Of a stretch of 12,907 nt of DNA, positions 7,242 through 12,907 are shown one piece after another. The DNA is taken from the NCBI GenBank assembly GCA_045660125.1, contig JAZRDG010000026.1:1-12907 (forward strand), written 5' to 3'. The DNA comes from SVQP01 sp045660125 (GTDB lineage: Bacteria; Bacillota; Clostridia; Oscillospirales; CAG-272). Every line of letters starts with the position of its first letter. Positions within the stretch are counted from its first letter, which is position 1. Under the pieces are notes generated by a model. That model was not told where the DNA came from. It ran no database searches and saw nothing but the letters and a program-made list of their open reading frames with translations. A program made the translations under genes and the position numbers.

Positions 7242-7285
7242 ATCAAGGATTGTGTCACTTGGATGCAGTCCTTGATCGTTTTTTT
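7242..7285 (+). terminator. Intrinsic terminator, probably the native one of eutH
   Basis: An 11-bp stem with one G-T pair is formed by ATCAAGGATTG (7242-7252) and CAGTCCTTGAT (7266-7276), with a 13-base loop, followed by CG and seven T residues (7279-7285). It lies 344 bases after the present eutH stop but only about 57 bases after the stop (7182-7184) that would be used without the inserted element. Confidence 0.72.
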
Positions 7286-7286
7286 G

Positions 7287-7440
7287 AATAGTTGCCGCAG
7301 GGGCGGGCGATCACTGATCGCCCCTACGACTGTTTTTGTTGGGATTTTGCGTATCAAACCCACAGCATAGACACTTGTAGGGGCGAGAATTTCGGCATAG
7401 CCGAAATATGTGATCGCCCGCCCTTGCGGTAATTACTATT
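7287..7440. repeat. Second palindromic repeat element, non-coding
   Basis: The ends are AATAGT (7287-7292) and ACTATT (7435-7440). Just inside, 7295-7313 and 7411-7429 are inverted copies matching at 18 of 19 positions. Further in, CGCCCCTAC (7319-7327) and GTAGGGGCG (7377-7385) are also inverted copies. Local hairpins are GGGCGATCA/TGATCGCCC (7305-7323) and ATTTCGGC/GCCGAAAT (7389-7407, 3-base loop). Short repeats reading CGCCCCTAC in intergenic DNA are familiar from gut Clostridia. No open frame of interest is present. Confidence 0.65.
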
Positions 7441-7450
7441 TAAAAACATT

Positions 7451-7475
7451 AAGGGCTGCTTTACAAGCAGCCCTT
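7451..7475. terminator. Hairpin, likely terminator of the MATE gene
   Basis: A perfect 11-bp stem, AAGGGCTGCTT (7451-7461) with AAGCAGCCCTT (7465-7475), has a three-base loop. On the minus strand it is followed by AATGTTTTT, and on the plus strand by TGTTCAATTTTT. It could end the leftward MATE transcript, although it lies about 90 bases beyond that gene's stop, and it could also block read-through from the left. Confidence 0.6.
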
Positions 7476-7534
7476 TGTTCAATTTTTGCCTCTGATTTGT
7501 CGGCCCCATGGGGCTGTTCTTTTTTATATTGTGC

Positions 7535-7561
7535 GGGTGGATATGGAATCCGCCCCTACGA
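7535..7561. repeat. Short repeat copy abutting the MATE stop codon
   Basis: GGGTGGAT (7535-7542) pairs with ATCCGCCC (7548-7555, one G-T pair), and the copy ends in CGCCCCTACGA. This is the same terminal sequence as the element half at 7319-7329, so it appears to be a third, shorter copy of that family. It ends immediately before the MATE stop codon at 7562-7564. Confidence 0.5.
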
Positions 7562-8920
7562 TTATGTGGTTTCTCTTGTCAGCTTCTTTGCCCACCTGAA
7601 GCGGTTGCACTTGATGGCTGCGGCTGCGCACTTGAAGATCTGGTCGCTGTTCAGGCACAGCAGCACGATGGTGGGATCCCATTTGAACACAAACGCGCCA
7701 AGGAAGGACAGGGGCAGCACGATGCCCCAAATGCTGATCAGGTCATTGATAAACACAAAGCGCGAGTCTCCGCCGCCGCGCACAATGCCGATGTTGACAG
7801 GCATCTGGTACGCCGTTCCCATGCCCGTGATGCAAAGAACCAGCAAAAAGTTCTTTGCCGTGGCGTAGGTTTCGGGGGAGAGGTCGTAAAACTCCAGAAT
7901 AAACGAGCGGATGATGAACAGTGCCACGCCCGTGATCAGGCTGATGCACAAAAAGATGCATTGGAAGGTCTTGACGTATTCGCGCAGCTTTTGCATGTCG
8001 CCCTTGCCCACCGTTTTGCCGATGATGATAGCGGTTGCGGATGCCGCGCCCACCGCCATGACCTTGAGCATCTGGAACAGCGTGCTTGCAATCGAGTTGG
8101 CGGCAATTGCGCTGTCGCTCATGTTGCCCAGAATCACGTTTTGCAGCGCGACCGAGCTGCCGAAGATAAAGGACACCATGACGAAAAAGCGGCAATGCTT
8201 GAAGTAGTCGCGGAACAGGGAAAAGTCGGTCTTGACAATATCTTCCTTGCGCACGCGCAGACGCTTATCGACCAGCAGGTAATAGCCGAGAATGATGCAA
8301 AGCTCGACCGCACGCGCGATCAGCGTACCGATCGCCGCACCGCGCACGCCAAGCTCGGGTGCGCCGAGGTTACCCTCGATGAGCATATAGTTGATCGAGC
8401 AGTTGATGAGGAGTGCTGCCGCGGACACGACGGTGGAGATACGCACGATCTCAACCGTGCGCAAAAGCGCGAGCAGCGTGGTGCTCAGTGCAAACATCAA
8501 ATAAGTCCAGCGCACGATGGACAGGTACTGCACGCCCTGCTCGATGATCTCTGCCGAGTCCGAGAACAGCCCCACGATCTGATAGGGGAACAGGCTGGTC
8601 AAGAGGAACAGCAAAACGCCCAAAAACGCGCCCGCAAACACCGCCGCCTTACCAAGCTGCTTGATGGGCGCGGTGCGACCCTGCCCCCAGTATTGGCTGC
8701 CCATGGTCACAAGCGCATCACCAATGCCGATGGTCAGCTGCTGGAACAAAAATTGCAGGGAATTGACGGCTGCCACGCCCGAAAGCGCGGTCTCGCTGTA
8801 GCCGCCTATCATTAAATTGTCCGCCAGGTTGACGCTGAGCACGATCGCGTTTTGCAAAACGATCATGAAAAACAGCCGCCAGAACGAGCGGTAAAAGTCC
8901 TTATCTTTGGTCAGAAGCAT
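7562..8920 (-). CDS. MATE-family multidrug/cation exporter
   Basis: The 452-residue protein has the twelve-helix, two-half architecture of MATE antiporters, which export cationic drugs or metabolites in exchange for Na+ or H+. Recognisable segments include the N-terminal NLADNLMIGGYSETALSGVAA, the QYWGQG motif that ends the second helix pair, and in the second half SDSAIAANSIASTLFQMLKV and GKTVGKGD. The length is usual for the family, with a short basic C-terminal tail. GGGAGG lies five bases before the ATG. It is transcribed alone, divergently from the membrane-bound XRE regulator, which makes it a plausible target of that regulator. The substrate is not predictable. Confidence 0.94.
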   Translation of the reverse strand: MLLTKDKDFYRSFWRLFFMIVLQNAIVLSVNLADNLMIGGYSETALSGVAAVNSLQFLFQQLTIGIGDALVTMGSQYWGQGRTAPIKQLGKAAVFAGAFLGVLLFLLTSLFPYQIVGLFSDSAEIIEQGVQYLSIVRWTYLMFALSTTLLALLRTVEIVRISTVVSAAALLINCSINYMLIEGNLGAPELGVRGAAIGTLIARAVELCIILGYYLLVDKRLRVRKEDIVKTDFSLFRDYFKHCRFFVMVSFIFGSSVALQNVILGNMSDSAIAANSIASTLFQMLKVMAVGAASATAIIIGKTVGKGDMQKLREYVKTFQCIFLCISLITGVALFIIRSFILEFYDLSPETYATAKNFLLVLCITGMGTAYQMPVNIGIVRGGGDSRFVFINDLISIWGIVLPLSFLGAFVFKWDPTIVLLCLNSDQIFKCAAAAIKCNRFRWAKKLTRETT

Positions 8921-8952
8921 ACGTGCCTCCCGTGAATTTGTTTTTCGACTTT

Positions 8953-8981
8953 ATTGTATCATATCCGAGGGAGTTTGTAAA
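8953..8981 (-). promoter_or_regulatory. Promoter of the MATE gene
   Basis: On the minus strand, TTTACA (8981-8976) and TACAAT (8958-8953) are each one base off consensus and 17 bases apart. The start codon is 33 bases downstream of the -10 box. Confidence 0.8.
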
Positions 8982-9045
8982 GCGACGTTCGTTATTTTCT
9001 CGACGCCAACAAGTCTATTTTATCAAAATCATTGCCGCAAGCAGT

Positions 9046-9076
9046 GCTTGACAAGCAACACTTGACACGTGCAAGT
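9046..9076. promoter_or_regulatory. Candidate operator upstream of the XRE regulator gene
   Basis: Two dyads lie side by side: GCTTG-A-CAAGC (9046-9056) and ACTTG-7-CAAGT (9060-9076). The heptamer CTTGACA occurs twice, 14 bases apart (9047 and 9061). The block ends ten bases before the -35 box of the regulator's own promoter and lies in the spacer between the divergent MATE and regulator genes. It is a reasonable binding site for the regulator or another factor. Confidence 0.45.
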
Positions 9077-9085
9077 CGAATATGC

Positions 9086-9114
9086 TTTACATTTGGGGCG
9101 TTGTGTGCTATAAT
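9086..9114 (+). promoter_or_regulatory. Promoter of the XRE regulator gene
   Basis: TTTACA (9086-9091) and a perfect TATAAT (9109-9114) are 17 bases apart, with TGC in front of the -10 box (extended -10). Transcription would start near 9121, giving a leader of only about 20 bases. Confidence 0.87.
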
Positions 9115-9140
9115 GGTGGCAGTTGAAAGGAGTGATGCGT

Positions 9141-10571
9141 GTGACAGTAGGAGAGAAGATACAGCATTACAGAAAGCAGATAGGCTATTCTCAAGAAGAG
9201 CTGGGTCAAAAGCTGATGGTCAGCCGACAAACAGTCAGTCTTTGGGAAATGGATAAGACCCTGCCCACGGTCGATAACCTGCTTCGCTTAAAGGAAATAT
9301 TCGGCGTCAGCGTGGATGAAATACTCAGCGCGGAGCAATCGGCACAGGCAGATGATTTACCTTGTGAGCAGCCCATAGAAAACTATAAGTTTGATTACAT
9401 TTCCTCCGGGGCGAGTGATGTGTATAAGCAGCAAAAGACCAATATGCTGATCCGTTGCCTGATCGGGGCGGTTGCTTGGGCGGTTTTATTGCTGATTGGT
9501 ATCCATGAAAAGGCATCTCCCGATTTTTTGATATTGGTTGGCATTATGTTTGCCGTGTATCTGGTCATAGGTGTTACGAGGTATGTTAAGGTGAAAAAAA
9601 CCATCGCGGCGTATCAGAACAAGCTCATGAGCAGAGCGTATTATTATGAAGTGTTTGACACCTATTTTACCGTTGAGATCACACAAGATGGAGAATGTGT
9701 TTCCAAAGGCAAGGTGTACCTGTCCGAACTTGACAGGATCTATGAGAGCGGTGCATGCCTGATCCTGCAATGCGGTGGAGGTAGTTACTTTTTGCGCAAG
9801 TCGGATTTGGATAAGCAATCGGTCTTTTTTCGGCATCGGGAAAAGCAAACGCAAAAGGCGGCTTTGAAAAAGCCGAGCGGTTGGCGCGGTGTCGTTTCTG
9901 TCTTGCTGGTGGTTGCCTCGATCTGCACGATCTGGATGTCCGCCGTTGCGCTTGCGCTGATCATGCAGCCATATCATGCGCCCAATGAAACTATGTGGGT
10001 ATTCTTCTTGTTCTTGCCCATTCCCATTGCATCGATCGTTTTCGGTATGTATCTGAAAGGGAAGGGCAATAAATACAAAAAGAACGTGATTACCGGCATT
10101 ATTATAGCGGTGATGCTTTGTCTCTATGGTAGCTTTTCCTTTATTTTTGCGAACTTTTATACGCATGACGAGACACCGCTTTTGCGGGTGGAATCCTATC
10201 TGGAGATAGATATCCCCACGCCATTTCGTATCAATACAATGGATTGGACTGCTGGCGAGCAAAGCGTGCAGCGCGGTTATGTGTACTCGATCAGTAACGT
10301 ATATTTTGATGCATCTGCTGTGCAAGCATGGGAAGAAGCGCTGGAGGATGATGACAGATGGACGGTTTCGCTTCCCAACGATCTGGTCGGCATTACCTCA
10401 TCGGTTGTAGTTGTAGGTGCACAAGATTATTTTTTGGTGTACAACCTGCAAACGGGTGATATCAACATGTTGCCCGCGCAAGACGGCATCTACAGATTTA
10501 TCGCAGTGACCTACAGCGCACAAAGTGACACCATGACGATCACGGAATACGAATTAGAGTATCAGAAATGA
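9141..10571 (+). CDS. Membrane-anchored XRE-family regulator with extracytoplasmic domain
   Basis: The protein has 476 residues when started at GTG 9141, which is eight bases after AAAGGAG; the in-frame ATG at 9135 is only two bases away from it. Residues 1-63 are a typical XRE helix-turn-helix (SQEELGQKLMVSRQTVSLWE). Two membrane segments follow at about 101-121 and 129-149. A cytoplasmic segment at ~163-225 resembles YcxB-like/bacterial PH-type domains (YFTVEITQDGECVSKGKVYL). Three more segments lie at about 250-275, 285-305 and 316-338. Five helices put the last ~138 residues outside the cell, where they could sense a ligand or partner. It may control itself and the divergent MATE exporter. 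The C-terminal domain is not one I recognise. Confidence 0.87.
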   Translation: MTVGEKIQHYRKQIGYSQEELGQKLMVSRQTVSLWEMDKTLPTVDNLLRLKEIFGVSVDEILSAEQSAQADDLPCEQPIENYKFDYISSGASDVYKQQKTNMLIRCLIGAVAWAVLLLIGIHEKASPDFLILVGIMFAVYLVIGVTRYVKVKKTIAAYQNKLMSRAYYYEVFDTYFTVEITQDGECVSKGKVYLSELDRIYESGACLILQCGGGSYFLRKSDLDKQSVFFRHREKQTQKAALKKPSGWRGVVSVLLVVASICTIWMSAVALALIMQPYHAPNETMWVFFLFLPIPIASIVFGMYLKGKGNKYKKNVITGIIIAVMLCLYGSFSFIFANFYTHDETPLLRVESYLEIDIPTPFRINTMDWTAGEQSVQRGYVYSISNVYFDASAVQAWEEALEDDDRWTVSLPNDLVGITSSVVVVGAQDYFLVYNLQTGDINMLPAQDGIYRFIAVTYSAQSDTMTITEYELEYQK

Positions 10572-10576
10572 GCATG

Positions 10577-10606
10577 AGAAAAGGCACCCGTGTGGGTGCC
10601 TTTTCT
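10577..10606. terminator. Bidirectional terminator between regulator and sdpI genes
   Basis: A perfect 13-bp stem, AGAAAAGGCACCC (10577-10589) with GGGTGCCTTTTCT (10594-10606), has a GTGT loop. The arms supply U-rich 3' ends on both strands. It lies between the convergent regulator (stop 10571) and sdpI (stop at 10611). Confidence 0.93.
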
Positions 10607-10610
10607 GTAT

Positions 10611-11714
10611 TTATTCTCCGATTTTTTCTGTGATGGTATTGTACAACGCCTCGGTATCCTGCGCGTTATCCATGCCGATGACTATGGTTTGGCTGCCTGT
10701 TTTGATCACGATGCAGGGCAGGTTGCCCGTGTAGGTGTAGCGGGTGTAGCTGCCGAATTCCTCGTTGCGGAAAATGCCGAGCAGCAGCCTTGCCGAGCCC
10801 ACGCCGTTGATTCTCTGTCCGTCCACGCTGTTCTCGCGGTATTCAATGCTGTCGATGTTTTCATAGGGCAGGGTATAGTCGCTCCACATGTCTGCATCAA
10901 TGCTGATCTCGGTATCGTTTGCCGTGATCTCTACGTTGCCCGAGAACATGATCAGCGGCATGATGATGCCCAGCGATACGATCACGACGACGGTTGCGAT
11001 CACGGCTGTCTTTTGGCTTTTGTACAGATCTCCCAGCCCCTGCTCGTAGTCCTGCTTGGTCGCGTTGCCGTCTGCCAGCTGCTTTTTGTAAAAGCGGTAG
11101 GAATAGATGACGGGCAGTGCAAGCATGACGATCAGCAAGCCGCCCACCATAAAGGGCTGCACGACCCCGGGCAGCAGAATGGAGAGCAGACAAGCAACGC
11201 CGCAGCCCACGAATACCTTGCCCGCAAAGCGGTGCGTGGCGTACCAGTTGTCCTCGTTGGCAAGCGTCCATGCGATCTTGATGCCCATGGTGCGGTTGCG
11301 CGTGGTTTTGGGCATGTAGTTGCCGATCACGATCATGCCAATGCCCAGGGTCAGCCACACAAAGGCGGTGACGTTGACCTGCTCGCTAAATGCGGTGGCA
11401 AGCAGAATGCCGCAGGTGGAAACCGAGATCACGGGCGTGATCCACAGCACCAAGGCTTCGATTTTCTTGTTTTGCCGGTTGTTCTTTTCCATAACGGTTG
11501 TGAGAATGATGCAAAACCAATGCACGGCAAGCAGGATGAGCGGCAGCAAAAGGAAAATGCTTGCTGCATTTGCGCCTGTGTCGGTCTGCACGTCAAGTCC
11601 CCAGAATTGCACGATCTTTTCGGGCAGCAGCTTGCTGCCAAACAGCCCCAGCAGTGCAGGGAGCAGCGTTACGACCGAGGTGATGAGCACGGTCAGCTTA
11701 TTTCGTTTGATCAT
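10611..11714 (-). CDS. sdpI: SdpI-family membrane protein with C-terminal PH-like domain
   Basis: The 367-residue protein begins with a DUF1648-type helix pair (about 8-72). The SdpI signature follows at 131-172 (GNYMPKTTRNRTMGIK, then WTLANEDNWYATHRFAGKVF). About seven membrane helices end near residue 257. In Bacillus subtilis, SdpI (about 207 residues) protects against the SdpC cannibalism toxin and, when toxin is bound, sequesters the repressor SdpR. This protein is much longer: residues ~258-367 form a soluble beta-rich region (SIDADMWSDYTLPYENIDSI) resembling bacterial PH domains. No sdpABC toxin genes are nearby. It overlaps sdpR by 17 bases with AAGGAGAG inside the sdpR end, so translation is coupled. 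Confidence 0.9.
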   Translation of the reverse strand: MIKRNKLTVLITSVVTLLPALLGLFGSKLLPEKIVQFWGLDVQTDTGANAASIFLLLPLILLAVHWFCIILTTVMEKNNRQNKKIEALVLWITPVISVSTCGILLATAFSEQVNVTAFVWLTLGIGMIVIGNYMPKTTRNRTMGIKIAWTLANEDNWYATHRFAGKVFVGCGVACLLSILLPGVVQPFMVGGLLIVMLALPVIYSYRFYKKQLADGNATKQDYEQGLGDLYKSQKTAVIATVVVIVSLGIIMPLIMFSGNVEITANDTEISIDADMWSDYTLPYENIDSIEYRENSVDGQRINGVGSARLLLGIFRNEEFGSYTRYTYTGNLPCIVIKTGSQTIVIGMDNAQDTEALYNTITEKIGE

Positions 11715-11982
11715 TGTCGCTCTCTCCTTTCAGATCCTTGATCCAAAGTAAAATTTCCTCCAAAACCGATGCGTTGAGCTCGTAGTAAATAAACTTTCCC
11801 TCGCGCTTGTCGCGAATCAGCTCTGCCTCCTTGAGCACCGAGAGGTGCCTGGAGATCGAAGCGTCGGTCACGTCAAAGTGATCCGCAATCTCGCCCGCCG
11901 CCATTCTGCCGCCCTTGAGCAGATTCAGAATCTCTCTGCGGATGGGGTCGGAAAGTGCCCTTAAGGTATGCTGTATACCCAT
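11698..11982 (-). CDS. sdpR: ArsR-family repressor, SdpR-type
   Basis: This 94-residue winged-helix repressor has the ArsR-family core: ALSDPIRREILNLL (9-22), the recognition region AGEIADHFDVTDASISRHLSVL (29-50) and the wing KREGKFIYYEL (59-69). No cysteine metal-binding motif is present, so it is not a classic metal sensor. Position, length and the overlap with sdpI match SdpR, the autorepressor of the sdpRI operon, whose repression is relieved when SdpI binds toxin and recruits it to the membrane. GGAGG lies five bases before the ATG. The half-sites at 11996-12022 are its likely operator. Whether this pair answers a toxin or another signal is unknown. Confidence 0.92.
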   Translation of the reverse strand: MGIQHTLRALSDPIRREILNLLKGGRMAAGEIADHFDVTDASISRHLSVLKEAELIRDKREGKFIYYELNASVLEEILLWIKDLKGESDNDQTK

Positions 11983-11995
11983 AGCGTCCTCCTTT

Positions 11996-12022
11996 ATTTA
12001 ACATTTAACCTAATTGTTAAAT
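11996..12022. promoter_or_regulatory. Probable SdpR operator: three ATTTAAC half-sites
   Basis: ATTTAAC occurs at 11996-12002 and again directly at 12003-12009, and its reverse complement GTTAAAT follows at 12016-12022. The last two form a perfect dyad with a six-base spacer. The block runs from just beside the -10 box of the sdpR promoter through the predicted start of transcription into the leader, a good place for an autorepressor to act. Confidence 0.72.
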
Positions 12023-12024
12023 AT

Positions 12025-12053
12025 AGTATAGCACGTCAAATTCCGTATGTCAA
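12025..12053 (-). promoter_or_regulatory. Promoter of the sdpR-sdpI operon
   Basis: On the minus strand, a perfect TTGACA (12053-12048) and TATACT (12030-12025) are 17 bases apart. The operator-like repeats lie directly downstream. Confidence 0.87.
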
Positions 12054-12072
12054 TAGGGAATAATGGAAATAT

Positions 12073-12101
12073 GTTACAATGTTATCATTTTGCTGTATAA
12101 T
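12073..12101 (+). promoter_or_regulatory. Upstream promoter (P1) of rnfC
   Basis: A perfect TATAAT (12096-12101) has a weak -35 box GTTACA (12073-12078) 17 bases upstream. It would give a leader about 110 bases long and reads through P2. Confidence 0.55.
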
Positions 12102-12114
12102 GCGAGTAAAGTCA

Positions 12115-12143
12115 TTGACAAAGCGGAAAAAATACAGTATAAT
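12115..12143 (+). promoter_or_regulatory. Main promoter (P2) of rnfC
   Basis: TTGACA (12115-12120) and TATAAT (12138-12143) are both perfect and 17 bases apart. The -10 box lies inside the dyad AATACA-6-TGTATT (12131-12148), and ATACAG/CTGTAT (12132-12137 and 12149-12154) also flank it. A regulator could bind there, but no known consensus is recognised. Confidence 0.9.
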
Positions 12144-12156
12144 GTATTCTGTATAA

Positions 12157-12189
12157 GCATGCGCTGCCGTCAAAGACGGGGCGCAATGC
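12157..12189 (+). promoter_or_regulatory. Stem-loop in the rnfC leader
   Basis: GCATGCGC (12157-12164), CCGTC (12167-12171), loop AAA, GACGG (12175-12179), GCGC (12181-12184) and ATGC (12186-12189) form an interrupted stem of 13 pairs near the 5' end of the P2 transcript. No T-tract follows, so it is not a terminator. It may stabilise the mRNA. It does not match a riboswitch known to me. Confidence 0.5.
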
Positions 12190-12218
12190 AAAGATTAAAA
12201 GAAAGGTAACAGACAAAA

Positions 12219-12907
12219 ATGGCTTTTTCTCTTCACGGGGTACACGTACCTCACAGAAAAAACACCGCTAACTCGTCTGCCGTGCGTATAGAACCGCCTA
12301 AGACGGTGACCATTCCGCTGGCGATGCACATCGGTGCACCCGCAAAGCCCGTGGTCAAGGTTGGTGATGCCGTCAAGGTCGGCACGCTGATCGCAGAAGC
12401 GGGCGGCGCCGTTTCGGTACCCATGCACGCATCGGTTTCGGGCAAGGTGGTCAAGATCGTGGATTATCTGACCTCTGCCGGCAGCACCGTGCCTGCAATC
12501 ATGATCGAATCGGACGGTGAAATGACGCCTGATGACGCTCTGACTCCTCCGGTAATTGACTCTCGCGACTCTTTGATTGAAGCAATCAAAAATGCAGGCA
12601 TCGTCGGTCTTGGCGGTGCAGGCTTCCCCACACATTTCAAGCTGAACGTTGATCCTGCAAAAATCCAGCATCTGGTAATCAACTGCGCAGAGTGCGAGCC
12701 CTACGTGACCAGCGATACGCTGACCATGCTGGAGCGCACCGACGATATGGCAACTGCCATTGAGGCACTCAAGGCGCACATGGGCATCAAGCACGTCGTC
12801 ATCGGCATTGAGAGCAACAAAAAGGCTGCTATCAAGTCCATGATGCAGCTGATGAAGGACACCTGCCAAGGGTGCAAGGTTGACGTGAAGGTGCTGCCCG
12901 CCAAGTA
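12219..12907 (+). CDS. rnfC: RnfC, ion-translocating ferredoxin oxidoreductase subunit (partial)
   Basis: The frame is open from the ATG at 12219 to the window end (229 residues seen; the gene is cut at its 3' side). The N-terminus has the RnfC motif GVHVPHRKN (7-15), followed by a biotinyl-like barrel region (~45-80, VVKVGDAVKVGTLIAE). Then come GIVGLGGAGFPTHFKL (127-142) and INCAECEPYVTSD (154-166), typical of the RnfC/NuoF-like fold that binds FMN and NADH. The C-terminal 4Fe-4S region lies outside the window. In anaerobes Rnf couples ferredoxin oxidation with NAD+ to Na+ or H+ pumping; RnfC is the peripheral NADH-side subunit. AAAGG (12202-12206) is a rather distant 12 bases from the start. 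The other rnf genes presumably follow. Confidence 0.95.
   Translation, partial: MAFSLHGVHVPHRKNTANSSAVRIEPPKTVTIPLAMHIGAPAKPVVKVGDAVKVGTLIAEAGGAVSVPMHASVSGKVVKIVDYLTSAGSTVPAIMIESDGEMTPDDALTPPVIDSRDSLIEAIKNAGIVGLGGAGFPTHFKLNVDPAKIQHLVINCAECEPYVTSDTLTMLERTDDMATAIEALKAHMGIKHVVIGIESNKKAAIKSMMQLMKDTCQGCKVDVKVLPAK

Larger units (their letters stand above)
7194..7522. repeat. 16-bp perfect inverted repeats bracketing the repeat cluster
   Basis: AAAGAACAGCCCCATG at 7194-7209 is repeated in exact reverse complement at 7507-7522. The right copy overlaps a perfect 12-bp palindrome, GCCCCATGGGGC (7503-7514). A 16-bp exact match in so short a region is unlikely by chance. The pair may be ends of one element or two insertions of the same short repeat in opposite orientation. 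No clear target-site duplication is seen. Confidence 0.6.

Noticed and set aside
6992..7363. Minus-strand open frame of 123 codons (and shorter ones on both strands) across the repeat region.
   Set aside because: It runs through inverted repeats and a terminator, lacks a ribosome site and has no protein-like family features; such frames are typical artefacts of dispersed repeats.
7287..7440. Possible CRISPR array, because of several repeats of similar length.
   Set aside because: Repeats are inverted, few and unevenly spaced, with no unique spacers of constant length and no cas genes nearby.
7508..8815. Long plus-strand open frame of 435 codons opposite the MATE gene.
   Set aside because: Its translation is rich in His, Gln, Asp and Arg with no domain features, the usual look of an antisense shadow. 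The minus-strand frame is a clear MATE protein with promoter and ribosome site.
10590..11741. Plus-strand open frame of 383 codons opposite sdpI.
   Set aside because: It begins inside the terminator hairpin and is compositionally abnormal; the minus strand encodes a recognised SdpI protein.

Overview
The window looks like chromosomal DNA of an anaerobic, probably gut-associated Clostridia-type Firmicute. The reasons are moderate GC content, strong purine-rich Shine-Dalgarno sites, near-consensus sigma-A promoters with 17-bp spacers, an Rnf electron-transport gene, an sdpR/sdpI pair, a lone eutH, and short structured intergenic repeats of the sort common in gut Clostridia. No species can be named from the sequence alone.

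Layout. (1) 44-4177 (+): a consensus promoter drives five closely spaced genes: a PHP-domain phosphoesterase, an aldo/keto reductase with two 4Fe-4S motifs, an AT-rich orphan membrane protein, a beta-lactamase-fold serine hydrolase lacking the usual omega-loop glutamate, and a YhhN-like membrane protein. A hairpin terminator shared with the next, convergent gene follows. (2) 4220-4864 (-): an HD-domain phosphohydrolase, divergent from (3) 5012-6897 (+): a histidinol-phosphatase-like PHP protein translationally coupled to an EutH-type ethanolamine permease. (4) 6881-7561: a 680-bp non-coding repeat mosaic. (5) 7562-8920 (-): a MATE exporter, divergent from (6) 9141-10571 (+): a membrane-anchored XRE-type regulator. 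(7) 11982-10611 (-): an ArsR-family repressor and an SdpI-family protein with an extra C-terminal domain, forming an orphan sdpRI-type operon. (8) 12219 to the window end (+): the N-terminal part of rnfC behind two tandem promoters.

The most interesting observation is at 6881-7158. A sequence able to fold into a three-way junction, closed by 27-bp inverted repeats (25/27 matching) and bounded by TA dinucleotides, overlaps the end of eutH. It supplies the last five codons and the stop. Removing it in silico together with one TA copy restores an open frame ending in a charged eight-residue tail (KEKPQKTA). A stop and an intrinsic terminator then follow at natural spacing. This reads as a MITE-like element that inserted at a TA inside eutH and replaced its C-terminus without destroying the gene. 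Immediately downstream lie further palindromic repeats of at least one different family.

Other points of note are the membrane-tethered XRE regulator divergent from the MATE exporter, the orphan sdpR/sdpI pair with three clear operator half-sites at its promoter, and the AT-rich orphan gene inside a GC-richer operon.
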